A DNA stretch of 64,000 bases from Deltaproteobacteria bacterium HGW-Deltaproteobacteria-6. GTDB lineage: Bacteria; Desulfobacterota; Syntrophia; Syntrophales; Smithellaceae. Made by a program: the position numbers and the translations under genes. This document shows, piece after piece, positions 18,102 to 25,406 of this stretch (the stretch's first letter is position 1; every line of letters begins with the position of its first letter). The notes beneath the pieces were generated by a model. The model saw nothing but the letters and a program-made list of their open reading frames with translations, was not told the origin of the DNA and searched no databases. The stretch covers positions 528,979 through 592,978 of the forward strand of contig PHAT01000001.1 in the NCBI GenBank assembly GCA_002840435.1. Reading direction: 5' to 3'.

Positions 18102-18177
18102 GGGCGGGTAGCTCAGTTGGAAGAGCGCCACGCTTACACCGTGGATGTCACAGGTTCGAGCCCTGTCCCGCCTACCA
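18102..18177 (+). tRNA. tRNA-Val (anticodon TAC)
   Basis: Acceptor GGGCGGG (18102-18108) pairs with CCCGCCT (18167-18173), with a G-T pair at the end, and CCA is encoded at 18175-18177. Anticodon stem CCACG/CGTGG encloses CTTACAC, so the anticodon is TAC. The D arm has GCTCAGTTGG and the T arm GGTTCGAGCC. The length is 76 nt. It is paired with tRNA-Asp 27 bp downstream. Confidence 0.96.
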
Positions 18178-18204
18178 GAAAAAGAATATGAATAATGATT
18201 TTTT

Positions 18205-18281
18205 GGGGTCATAGTTAAGTTGGTTATAACGCCGGCCTGTCACGCCGGAGGGCAGGGGTTCAAGTCCCCTTGGCCCCGCCA
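18205..18281 (+). tRNA. tRNA-Asp (anticodon GTC)
   Basis: Acceptor GGGGTCA (18205-18211) pairs with TGGCCCC (18271-18277), discriminator G, and CCA encoded at 18279-18281. The anticodon stem CCGGC/GCCGG encloses CTGTCAC, so the anticodon is GTC. It is 77 nt long and is followed at once by a terminator. Confidence 0.96.
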
Positions 18282-18287
18282 TAAAAT

Positions 18288-18322
18288 CAAAGGGAGTCGG
18301 CTTATTGCGGCTCCCTTTTTTT
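18288..18322 (+). terminator. Rho-independent terminator after tRNA-Asp
   Basis: AAAGGGAGTCG pairs with CGGCTCCCTTT across a short loop (one G-T pair), followed by a run of T's at 18316-18322. It ends the tRNA-Val/tRNA-Asp transcript. Confidence 0.85.
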
Positions 18323-18416
18323 GTGATACATTCTTTCGATAAGGGTGATTGACATAATCTGTTGAGCATGTTTAATAAGTATCTAAATTATTATCGAAAA
18401 AGAGGTTGCAGGAAAA

Positions 18417-19289
18417 GTGGATTATGAAGGAATGATCATACGCCCGCCCAGTGAGGCGCATAGTTTGCTTTTGCAGGTTACTGTAGGCTGTTCACACAAC
18501 CGATGCACGTTCTGCGGCACATACCGGCAAAAGAAATTCAAGATAAAATCCATGGAACGGATAGAGAAGGATTTGCGGGAAGCCGGAAGTTACGGCCATA
18601 TTGAAAAGCTTTTCTTGTGCGACGGAGACGCGCTAATTATACCTCAACCCAGACTGGAAGAAATTCTGTTCATGATAAAACGCTATCTTCCGAAACAGGA
18701 ACGGATTGGCAGCTATGCTAATGCAAAAAGTATTTTGAGAAAATCGATTGATGATCTAAAAAAACTCAGCGAACTGGGTTTAAAAATTATTTATTTAGGC
18801 GTGGAAACGGGTAATGCCGAATTACTCAAGAATATTGACAAAGGTGCAACACGCGAACAAATGGTCGAAGCGGCAAAGCGCATCCATGAAGCAGGTATCG
18901 AGCTTTCGGCGACGGTAATTCTTGGTGTAGGCGGCATTGAAAAAAGCATCGAACATGCCATGGATACGGCGAGTCTTCTGACAGACATGGATCCGGATTA
19001 TGTGGGTGCGTTGACGCTCATGCTCGTGCCCCAAACACCTCTTTACAATGATTACATGTCCGGACGATTTGTTCTCCCGGATAAAATTGGATTTATCCGG
19101 GAATTGCATTTGATGATTGCCCACTCTAATCTTACAGACTGCTATTTTACATCCAATCACGCATCCAACTATCTACCGATCAAAGCGCGTTTACCACGGC
19201 AGAAAGAAATAATATTAAAAATGATCGCTTCAGTTATTGATGAAAAAGATTTGAGCAGAATGCGGCCTGAGTATTTACGCGGACTATGA
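18417..19289 (+). CDS. Radical SAM protein with CX4CX2C cluster motif
   Basis: A 290-residue radical SAM enzyme of unknown substrate. The cysteines Cys25, Cys30 and Cys33 (CSHNRCTFC) are spaced CX4CX2C rather than the usual CX3CX2C. The rest of the barrel is recognisable: LFLCDGDAL, IGSYANAKS, KIIYLGVETGNAELL (the GxxE-like motif) and ELSATVILGVGG. I recall this compact family, beginning MIIRPPSEA, as widespread in anaerobes, but know no proven reaction. No extra C-terminal FeS or TRAM domain is visible. The start is GTG at 18417; an ATG at 18432 is possible. The CorC-like gene starts 23 bp after it. Confidence 0.85.
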   Translation: MDYEGMIIRPPSEAHSLLLQVTVGCSHNRCTFCGTYRQKKFKIKSMERIEKDLREAGSYGHIEKLFLCDGDALIIPQPRLEEILFMIKRYLPKQERIGSYANAKSILRKSIDDLKKLSELGLKIIYLGVETGNAELLKNIDKGATREQMVEAAKRIHEAGIELSATVILGVGGIEKSIEHAMDTASLLTDMDPDYVGALTLMLVPQTPLYNDYMSGRFVLPDKIGFIRELHLMIAHSNLTDCYFTSNHASNYLPIKARLPRQKEIILKMIASVIDEKDLSRMRPEYLRGL

Positions 19290-19312
19290 TCTCGTGAGAA
19301 ATTATAACGGAC

Positions 19313-20137
19313 ATGAAGAAAATTTCTAATGTATTTTTCTGGCACAAACAGGAACATATTCGCCGTGAAATATTTTCGATATTGGCCAAAGGTCAGAAAA
19401 GCGGCGTTTTGGATGATGCCTCCAGAAAGATGATCGAAAATATTCTGGATTTTACATCGATCCTGGTACGGGAGATTATGATTCCACGAACGGACATCGT
19501 TTCGATCAGTGCGGATGACACGCCGGAAGAAATTATCAGGGAACTTGCCAAAGCCTGTTATACACGAATTCCCGTACATCGGGGGTCGATTGATAATATC
19601 ATCGGCATATTGAATGTTAAAGACCTGCTCAAATCCTGGTCGCAGAATATGACAACCGTAGATATTCTGTCCCATCTGACAAAGCCCTATTACATTCCGG
19701 AAACGAAAAATGCTCATTTATTGTTTTACGAGTTTAAAAACAATAAAAAACATATTGCTATTGTCATCGATGAATATGGCGGTACGTCCGGGCTTATCAC
19801 CCTTGAGGATTTACTGGAAGAGATTGTCGGTGATATCCGGGATGAACATGAAGAAAATACCGATGGCGAAGACATTATCCAAACTGTTGAGGGGGCCATT
19901 ATCGTTGACGGCCGCACAGAAATTGAAAAGATTGAGGAATACCTGAATATCAGCCTGGAAAGAGGCAGGTATGAAACGATCAGCGGTCTTATTTTAAATA
20001 CGATTCGAAGAATCCCGCATCAGGGAGAAATATTTCAAATAGAAGGAATGAATATTACCATCGAAAATGCTGATGAGCGTACTATCAAAAAAGTAAAAAT
20101 AAAAAAAATGGATGATGATAATTTAAATGAAAAATAA
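19313..20137 (+). CDS. CorC/HlyC-type CBS-domain protein
   Basis: The 274-residue protein has two CBS repeats (about residues 60-185: VREIMIPRTDIVSI and YIPETKNAHLLFYEF with VIDEYGGTSGLITLEDLLEEIVGDI) and a C-terminal CorC_HlyC/transporter-associated domain (~190-265). The family is linked to magnesium/cobalt efflux and, as YbeX, to ribosome metabolism. It has no N-terminal DUF21 membrane domain, so it matches soluble CorC/YbeX. It overlaps lnt by 11 bp. In E. coli ybeX and lnt are neighbours as well, next to ybeY and ybeZ, whose homologues here lie at 25-28 kb. Confidence 0.9.
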   Translation: MKKISNVFFWHKQEHIRREIFSILAKGQKSGVLDDASRKMIENILDFTSILVREIMIPRTDIVSISADDTPEEIIRELAKACYTRIPVHRGSIDNIIGILNVKDLLKSWSQNMTTVDILSHLTKPYYIPETKNAHLLFYEFKNNKKHIAIVIDEYGGTSGLITLEDLLEEIVGDIRDEHEENTDGEDIIQTVEGAIIVDGRTEIEKIEEYLNISLERGRYETISGLILNTIRRIPHQGEIFQIEGMNITIENADERTIKKVKIKKMDDDNLNEK

Positions 20138-21695
20138 ATACTCAAAAACCATACCGGATCCTTCAGACAAGAAACTCAATAGCCGGAGCATTTATTTTGC
20201 CTTACTCAGCGGCATTTTTCTTTTTTTATCATTTCCAAAATTCGGATTGGGATTCATAGCCTGGATTTCTTTTGTTCCTCTGTTTATTGCCCTGCGGGAT
20301 GTCTCATCTTTGCGCAGAGCATTGTTTTTGGGATGGATTACAGGCCTTTCGGCATGTACTGGAATTCTTTACTGGATTGCATATGTCATTGTGAATTACG
20401 GCAATCTTCCCCTGTATCTGGGGGTGATGATCATGCTGTTGCTTGCCTGCTATCTAAGCATCTATTTTGCTTTATTTGCCGCAGGAATAGTATATTTACG
20501 AAAAAAGGTTCCTCTGTATCTTGTTGCACCGGTCTTATGGGTCTGTCTGGAATATGCAAAGTCAAAGTTGTTTACCGGATTCCCTTGGGAAAATCTGGGT
20601 TATTCACAGTTTAGTAATATATTTTTCATTCAGAGTGCAGATATTGCGGGTGTATTTGGAATTTCATTTCTGATTATTCTTTTAAATGTCGCATTTTTTG
20701 AAATCATTGCACAAAGAACAAAAAAGTCTTTCGTCCTTGCCACGATTGTGTTGTTTATATGGTCGGGTGTTTATGGATATGGTATCTTGAGGATAAATCA
20801 GATCAACAAAGCTTTAAAAGAGGTTCCTGAAATGGATGTATCCCTGATTCAGGGAAACATCGATCAATCGATCAAATGGAATACGAATTTTCAAAAAGAA
20901 ACCATCAATATTTACGAGGAACTGTCTTTACGTCGTCCTGCGGCCAATGGGGGCTTGATGGTCTGGCCGGAAACAGCCGTGCCTTTTAACTTTCAGGATG
21001 AAAACGAATTGCAGCGTCAGGTAAAGGAGCTGCCGGTTAAAACAAAAAGCTGGTTCATCTTCGGTTCTATGAGCTATGCGACGGGAACCAATAATACCGA
21101 TTATTTCAACAGTGCCTATTTGCTTTCTCCACAAGGCAAGATTAATGGTAGATATGACAAGGTACATCTCGTCCCTTACGGAGAATATGTGCCGCTAAGG
21201 ACGTTGTTCCCCTTTATCAGCAGCCTTGCTGCGGGAATCGGTGATTTTGCCGAGGGAAAAGGTTTTTATCCTTTGGCCATGGGTGACAGAAAAATTGGTG
21301 TGATGATCTGTTACGAAGGCATTTTGCCGGAAGCAGCCAGAATGTATAAGAATGCTGCCGCCGAATTACTGGTAAATATTACCAATGATGCCTGGTTTGG
21401 AAAAACATCGGCCCCCTATCAACACCTGTCCATGTCTGTTTTCAGAGCAGTGGAAACACGGCTCTATCTTGTACGCGCCGCGAATACCGGCATCTCTGCA
21501 ATAGTTGATCCGACCGGAAAGATTATTGCACAAACCGAAATATTTAAAAAAGACTCGATTCATGGTCGCGTTAAGTTTATTATGTTGCCGACTTTTTACG
21601 CGAGATATGGCGATTTACTGGTGGGGGTCAGTTTTATATGTCTGGCCGGTTTTTTCTTATGGAGTTTTAAGGGGAGGAAAAGAAATGTCAGTTGA
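20127..21695 (+). CDS. lnt: Apolipoprotein N-acyltransferase
   Basis: Lnt adds the third acyl chain to lipoproteins at the outer face of the inner membrane. The first ~230 residues hold about seven hydrophobic segments. The nitrilase-like domain follows, with Glu in WPETAVPF, Lys in YDKVHLVPYGEYVPL and Cys in MICYEGILPE forming the catalytic triad. NDAWFGKTSAPYQH is also diagnostic. One final membrane segment ends the 522-residue protein. The gene overlaps corC upstream (11 bp) and the prfB start downstream (11 bp). Confidence 0.96.
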   Translation: MKNKYSKTIPDPSDKKLNSRSIYFALLSGIFLFLSFPKFGLGFIAWISFVPLFIALRDVSSLRRALFLGWITGLSACTGILYWIAYVIVNYGNLPLYLGVMIMLLLACYLSIYFALFAAGIVYLRKKVPLYLVAPVLWVCLEYAKSKLFTGFPWENLGYSQFSNIFFIQSADIAGVFGISFLIILLNVAFFEIIAQRTKKSFVLATIVLFIWSGVYGYGILRINQINKALKEVPEMDVSLIQGNIDQSIKWNTNFQKETINIYEELSLRRPAANGGLMVWPETAVPFNFQDENELQRQVKELPVKTKSWFIFGSMSYATGTNNTDYFNSAYLLSPQGKINGRYDKVHLVPYGEYVPLRTLFPFISSLAAGIGDFAEGKGFYPLAMGDRKIGVMICYEGILPEAARMYKNAAAELLVNITNDAWFGKTSAPYQHLSMSVFRAVETRLYLVRAANTGISAIVDPTGKIIAQTEIFKKDSIHGRVKFIMLPTFYARYGDLLVGVSFICLAGFFLWSFKGRKRNVS

Positions 21696-22825
21696 AAACA
21701 TGCAGGAAGTCATCAGCGATTTGAAAAGAAGAATTCAATATGTCGGAGAATGTCTTTGACGTCGACGAACTGGAATTAAAAGTTAAAGATCTGGAAATTT
21801 TATCCACGAAAAAAGATTTCTGGGATGATCAGGAGAAAGCCCGATCCATCCTGCAGAAAAAAACGAAATTATCCGACTCGCTTTCGCACTGGAAAAGATT
21901 TCAACGCCAGATAACGGATTCTGAAAACTTATGGATTATTGCCTCTGAAGAAAAAGACGAACAGGTTCTGAACGATCTCGCTTCTGAGCTGGAGCAGTTG
22001 TCTTCCGATGTTAAGCTAGAAGAACTCAAAATGATGCTCGCAAGCGAGCAGGACCCGATGAATGCAATTATATCGATTCATGCCGGTGCGGGCGGAACGG
22101 AAGCACAGGACTGGGCGGAAATGCTGCTTCGCATGTATCTGCGCTGGGCTGAAAAAAGAAATTACAAAACAAATATTATTGATTATTTGCCCGGGGATGA
22201 AGCCGGCGTCAAAAGCGTATCTTTCACACTGGAAGGCGAATATGCCTATGGTTATGCAAAGGCTGAAATCGGGATTCATCGACTGGTCCGTATTTCACCA
22301 TTTGATGCGGGAGCCAGACGTCATACCTCCTTTGCTTCCGTATTTGTATATCCTGAAGTCGATGATGAAATAAAAATAGAGATCAATGAAGATGATCTGA
22401 GAATTGATACCTTCCGATCGGGAGGCAAAGGCGGACAGCATGTCAATAAAACGGATTCTGCTGTCAGAATTACCCATTTGCCGACAGGTATTGTCGTTCA
22501 GTGTCAGAATGAAAGATCTCAACATAAGAATAAAGCAATGGCCATGAAATATCTAAAATCCAGGCTCTATGAAAGAGAGCTCGAACAGAAGAATGAAAAG
22601 CTCGACGAAGAAAATAAACTGAAAAAAGATATCGCCTGGGGCAGTCAGATTCGTTCCTATGTTTTACATCCATACAAAATGGTTAAAGATCATCGGACGA
22701 ATCTGGAAACCGGCAATACTCAGAAAGTACTGGACGGAGATATCGATGATTTTATCCAAGCTTACCTCATGTTTATCGGGAATCGGGGATCGAATCCACC
22801 CGGTATCGGCCAGATAAATAAATAA
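21685..22825 (+). CDS. prfB: Peptide chain release factor 2, made by programmed +1 frameshift
   Basis: RF2 ends translation at UGA and UAA. The reading frame opens with ATG at 21685, with GGGGAGG at 21671-21677, and runs 24 codons to an in-frame TGA at 21757-21759 in the context CTT TGA C. Skipping one base there joins GAC at 21758 to the main frame, which runs to 22825. RF2 specificity motif SPF (ISPFDAGARRHTSF), catalytic GGQ (GGKGGQHVNKTDSAVR) and the C-terminus are intact. The total is about 379 residues, slightly longer than E. coli RF2. The short leader overlaps the lnt 3' end. Confidence 0.95.
21745..21759 (+). promoter_or_regulatory. Programmed +1 frameshift site of prfB
   Basis: GGAGAA TGT CTT TGA C: an internal Shine-Dalgarno-like GGAG (21745-21748), the slippery CTT codon (21754-21756) and the in-frame TGA stop (21757-21759). 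When RF2 is scarce the ribosome pauses at TGA and slips to the +1 frame, giving self-regulation. This matches the known prfB arrangement. Confidence 0.93.
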
Positions 22826-22852
22826 TAATACATGAGATTATTATTATTGTTT
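22821..22852 (+). terminator. A/T-rich hairpin after prfB, possible terminator
   Basis: AATAATAATA (22821-22830) can pair with the TTATTATTATT-type stretch at about 22838-22848, followed by a few T's. The stem is only A-T pairs, so termination strength is doubtful. Confidence 0.35.
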
Positions 22853-22879
22853 TGGTTAATACATAAAATATGCTATAAA
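22852..22879 (+). promoter_or_regulatory. Candidate promoter of the MltD-like gene
   Basis: TTGGTT (22852-22857) and TATAAA (22874-22879) are 16 bp apart. The predicted start leaves a leader of about 100 nt before the ATG at 22987. The -10 is good, the -35 only fair. Confidence 0.4.
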
Positions 22880-22986
22880 TCGCAACAATATTATATTTGC
22901 TCGGGGAAGAAACAGAGTGGATTATTCTTCGCTCGGAGAAACAATGTGTTTAATGATGAAATCAAAAAAATCAGGAGACCTCGTAC

Positions 22987-24939
22987 ATGCTGAAATGTAA
23001 AAAATATATTCCATATATCTGCCTTATACTCTGCTTGAATGTTGCCATTTTACTGTTGACCGGCTTTCGGGTTCAAGCCGAGATTGATCATCTGAATGAC
23101 ATCCACATGAGTAACAAGATAGCAGCTAATAACCAAAATCTCATTTTGTCGCAAATGACGGTTAATTCTGACAAGGACAATCTATCGGATGATTCAAAAG
23201 AAGATTCAGCCGCTGAAGATGTTAAAGCAGGAGTTGAAGAAGAGCAGGATCTGATGGAAAATGCCCTTGAATTACTCGAAATGGCTGACAACTACTGGAA
23301 AAACGGTGATATCGAAAATACCTTAAATCAACTGGATAAAGCCTATGCTTTACTTCTGGACACGAATGGCGATGTGGAAATTGCCAGACAGAAGGATGAT
23401 CTACGCCTCTTGATTTCCCGGCGTATCCTGGCAGTTTATTCATCTCAGCAGACGCGTACAAATGGTAAAGCCAGTGAGATCCCTCTTTCAATGAATGCCG
23501 ATATTGAAAAAGAGATTCGTTCATTCCAGGGCCCGGAAAGGGAATTCTTTATATCTTCATATCATCGATCCGGAATGTACAAGGAAATTATTGTCGCTGA
23601 ATTAAAAAAAGCAGGTGTGCCTGAAGAACTTTTCTGGCTGCCTCTGGTAGAGAGCGGTTTTAAAGTGAGCGCTTATTCCCGCGCCAGGGCTCTTGGTTTG
23701 TGGCAGTTTATCCCCTCAACAGGTTATAAATTCGGTTTGACACGTGATGAATGGGTAGACGAGCGCATGGATGTTTTAAAGTCCACTCATGCTGCCATTG
23801 CTTATTTAAAAGAACTTCACTCCATGTTTGGTGATTGGATGACTGTTCTGGCATCTTATAACTGCGGTGAGGGTAGGGTGTTGCGAGTTATATCCAGACA
23901 ACATATAAATTATTTTGACCGTTTCTGGGATCTGTATTCTAAATTACCCAATGAAACGGCTCGTTATGTTCCGCGCTTTCTTGCAACGTTACACATTATT
24001 AAAAATCCCGGCAAGTATGGATTTGACTTAAAACCAACAGCAGATTCTTTGATAAATTATGAATCGGTCAAAATCAACAAAATGATGAAGCTGTCGGATT
24101 TAGCATCCAAAATGGAAGTGTCCGAAGACGTTATTAACATACTCAACGCTGAACTCAGATACAGAACAACGCCTAATCATGAATATACCATCAAAATTCC
24201 CAAAGACTCCATCCAGAAGTTTAATTTGGTTTATAACGATATTCCGGAAACGGAAAGGCCGATGTTCAGTTACAGAAGCAAAAGCAGTGGCAGCCGTTCC
24301 TCTTATATCAGACATCGCGTTCGGCCTGGTGAAACAGTGGCGTCTATAGCGAAAAGATACCGGGTGTCCTCTCAATCGATATTTCAGTCCAATCGCATCA
24401 ATAAGCAGAAGAGATTGGCAAAAGGTAGAATTATTCGAATCCCGATTGACGGCGTAGAAACAGCAAGCGTAAAGCAAAAACCTGCCGGCAGTGGTAAAAA
24501 TACTGCAGCTCGTAAAACGTCCGGTTCAACCCAGGCGCAAACATACAAAGTGAAAAAGGGCGATTCTCTGCTCAGTATCGCTAACAAATTTCATATCCCC
24601 GTGGCCAAACTCAAAAAAATGAATAATTTAAAAACAAATTCCATTCAGGCAGGACGGAAACTGAAAATATCACATGAGGATGTCAGTGATAATAGCGAAG
24701 GACAACAGATAAAGGACAATAATTTAGTAAAGTCCGCGGGAAAACAGAATGTTGTCGGTAAAACGTTGACGGATAAAGATGTCGCTCAGTTGGGTACCAA
24801 CAAGCATATTGTTACCAAAGGCGAAAGCCTGTCCATTATTTCCAAAAAATACAAAATTGAAATGGCGAAATTAGTACAGATGAATAATCTGTCCGATAAT
24901 AATTCAATTACACCGGGACAGGTTCTTATTGTTAAATAG
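22987..24939 (+). CDS. MltD-like lytic transglycosylase with three LysM repeats
   Basis: A 650-residue exported peptidoglycan enzyme. The N-terminus (residues 1-32) is a signal peptide or anchor ending near GFRVQA. A low-complexity/helical region follows to ~190, then a Slt domain (~205-330) with catalytic Glu in LPLVESGFKVSAYSRARA, LGLWQFIPSTG and LASYNCGEGRV. Three LysM modules follow at about 436-480, 518-562 and 606-650 (HRVRPGETVASIAKRY, YKVKKGDSLLSIANKF, HIVTKGESLSIISKKY). LysM binds glycan and MltD cuts strands without hydrolysis. The Slt plus LysM layout and size are those of MltD. It is convergent with ybeY. Confidence 0.93.
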   Translation: MLKCKKYIPYICLILCLNVAILLLTGFRVQAEIDHLNDIHMSNKIAANNQNLILSQMTVNSDKDNLSDDSKEDSAAEDVKAGVEEEQDLMENALELLEMADNYWKNGDIENTLNQLDKAYALLLDTNGDVEIARQKDDLRLLISRRILAVYSSQQTRTNGKASEIPLSMNADIEKEIRSFQGPEREFFISSYHRSGMYKEIIVAELKKAGVPEELFWLPLVESGFKVSAYSRARALGLWQFIPSTGYKFGLTRDEWVDERMDVLKSTHAAIAYLKELHSMFGDWMTVLASYNCGEGRVLRVISRQHINYFDRFWDLYSKLPNETARYVPRFLATLHIIKNPGKYGFDLKPTADSLINYESVKINKMMKLSDLASKMEVSEDVINILNAELRYRTTPNHEYTIKIPKDSIQKFNLVYNDIPETERPMFSYRSKSSGSRSSYIRHRVRPGETVASIAKRYRVSSQSIFQSNRINKQKRLAKGRIIRIPIDGVETASVKQKPAGSGKNTAARKTSGSTQAQTYKVKKGDSLLSIANKFHIPVAKLKKMNNLKTNSIQAGRKLKISHEDVSDNSEGQQIKDNNLVKSAGKQNVVGKTLTDKDVAQLGTNKHIVTKGESLSIISKKYKIEMAKLVQMNNLSDNNSITPGQVLIVK

Positions 24940-24953
24940 AAGCACTGAACAAG

Positions 24954-25406
24954 CTAGACATCATCAGATTTTGTTAATAATTGAAAAAGTTCATTTTCTT
25001 TTCTTTTCATTTTAAGAGCATTAGCCTTAGACGTATTGACGTGGTTATAGCCTAAGAGATGCAAAAGCCCATGGATGATCAGGAACAGGATCTCTTCATC
25101 AAAGGTGAGATGGCCCTTCTTCGCATCCCGGCTTGCAGTGTCAACGGAAATAACGACATCCCCCAGCAGTTCAGGATTGATGCCGCCGAATTCACCTTCT
25201 TGAAGAGAAAAGGAAATAACATTGGTGGGTCGGTCTTTTGATAAGTATATCTTATTGATGATCTGAATAGCCGCGTCATCGACAAAAGTAATGCTGATTT
25301 CCTTATTCGCGCAATCCAACAGATTCATGAGTTTAGTCACTTCAGAGCGGATTTTCCGTTTATCGATTTTAATTTGCTTCTGTTGATTATCGATTTGTAT
25401 TTTCAT
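24954..25406 (-). CDS. ybeY: Endoribonuclease YbeY
   Basis: YbeY is a metal-dependent single-strand RNase in rRNA maturation and ribosome quality control. The active site HGLLHLLGYNH matches the H-x3-H-x5-H motif. RPTNVISFSLQEGE and LGDVVIS are also typical. The frame extends to 25460, but the ATG at 25406 gives the normal ~150-residue protein starting MKIQIDNQQ, so I chose it. This start lies 20 bp inside the end of the upstream 7TM-HD gene, as in the conserved phoH - 7TM-HD - ybeY operon. Confidence 0.95.
   Translation of the reverse strand: MKIQIDNQQKQIKIDKRKIRSEVTKLMNLLDCANKEISITFVDDAAIQIINKIYLSKDRPTNVISFSLQEGEFGGINPELLGDVVISVDTASRDAKKGHLTFDEEILFLIIHGLLHLLGYNHVNTSKANALKMKRKENELFQLLTKSDDV

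Noticed and set aside
22899..22943. Imperfect direct repeat GCTCGG(GG)AGAAACA in the leader of the MltD-like gene, possible riboswitch
   Set aside because: The copies are short and imperfect, and no known riboswitch core can be recognised.
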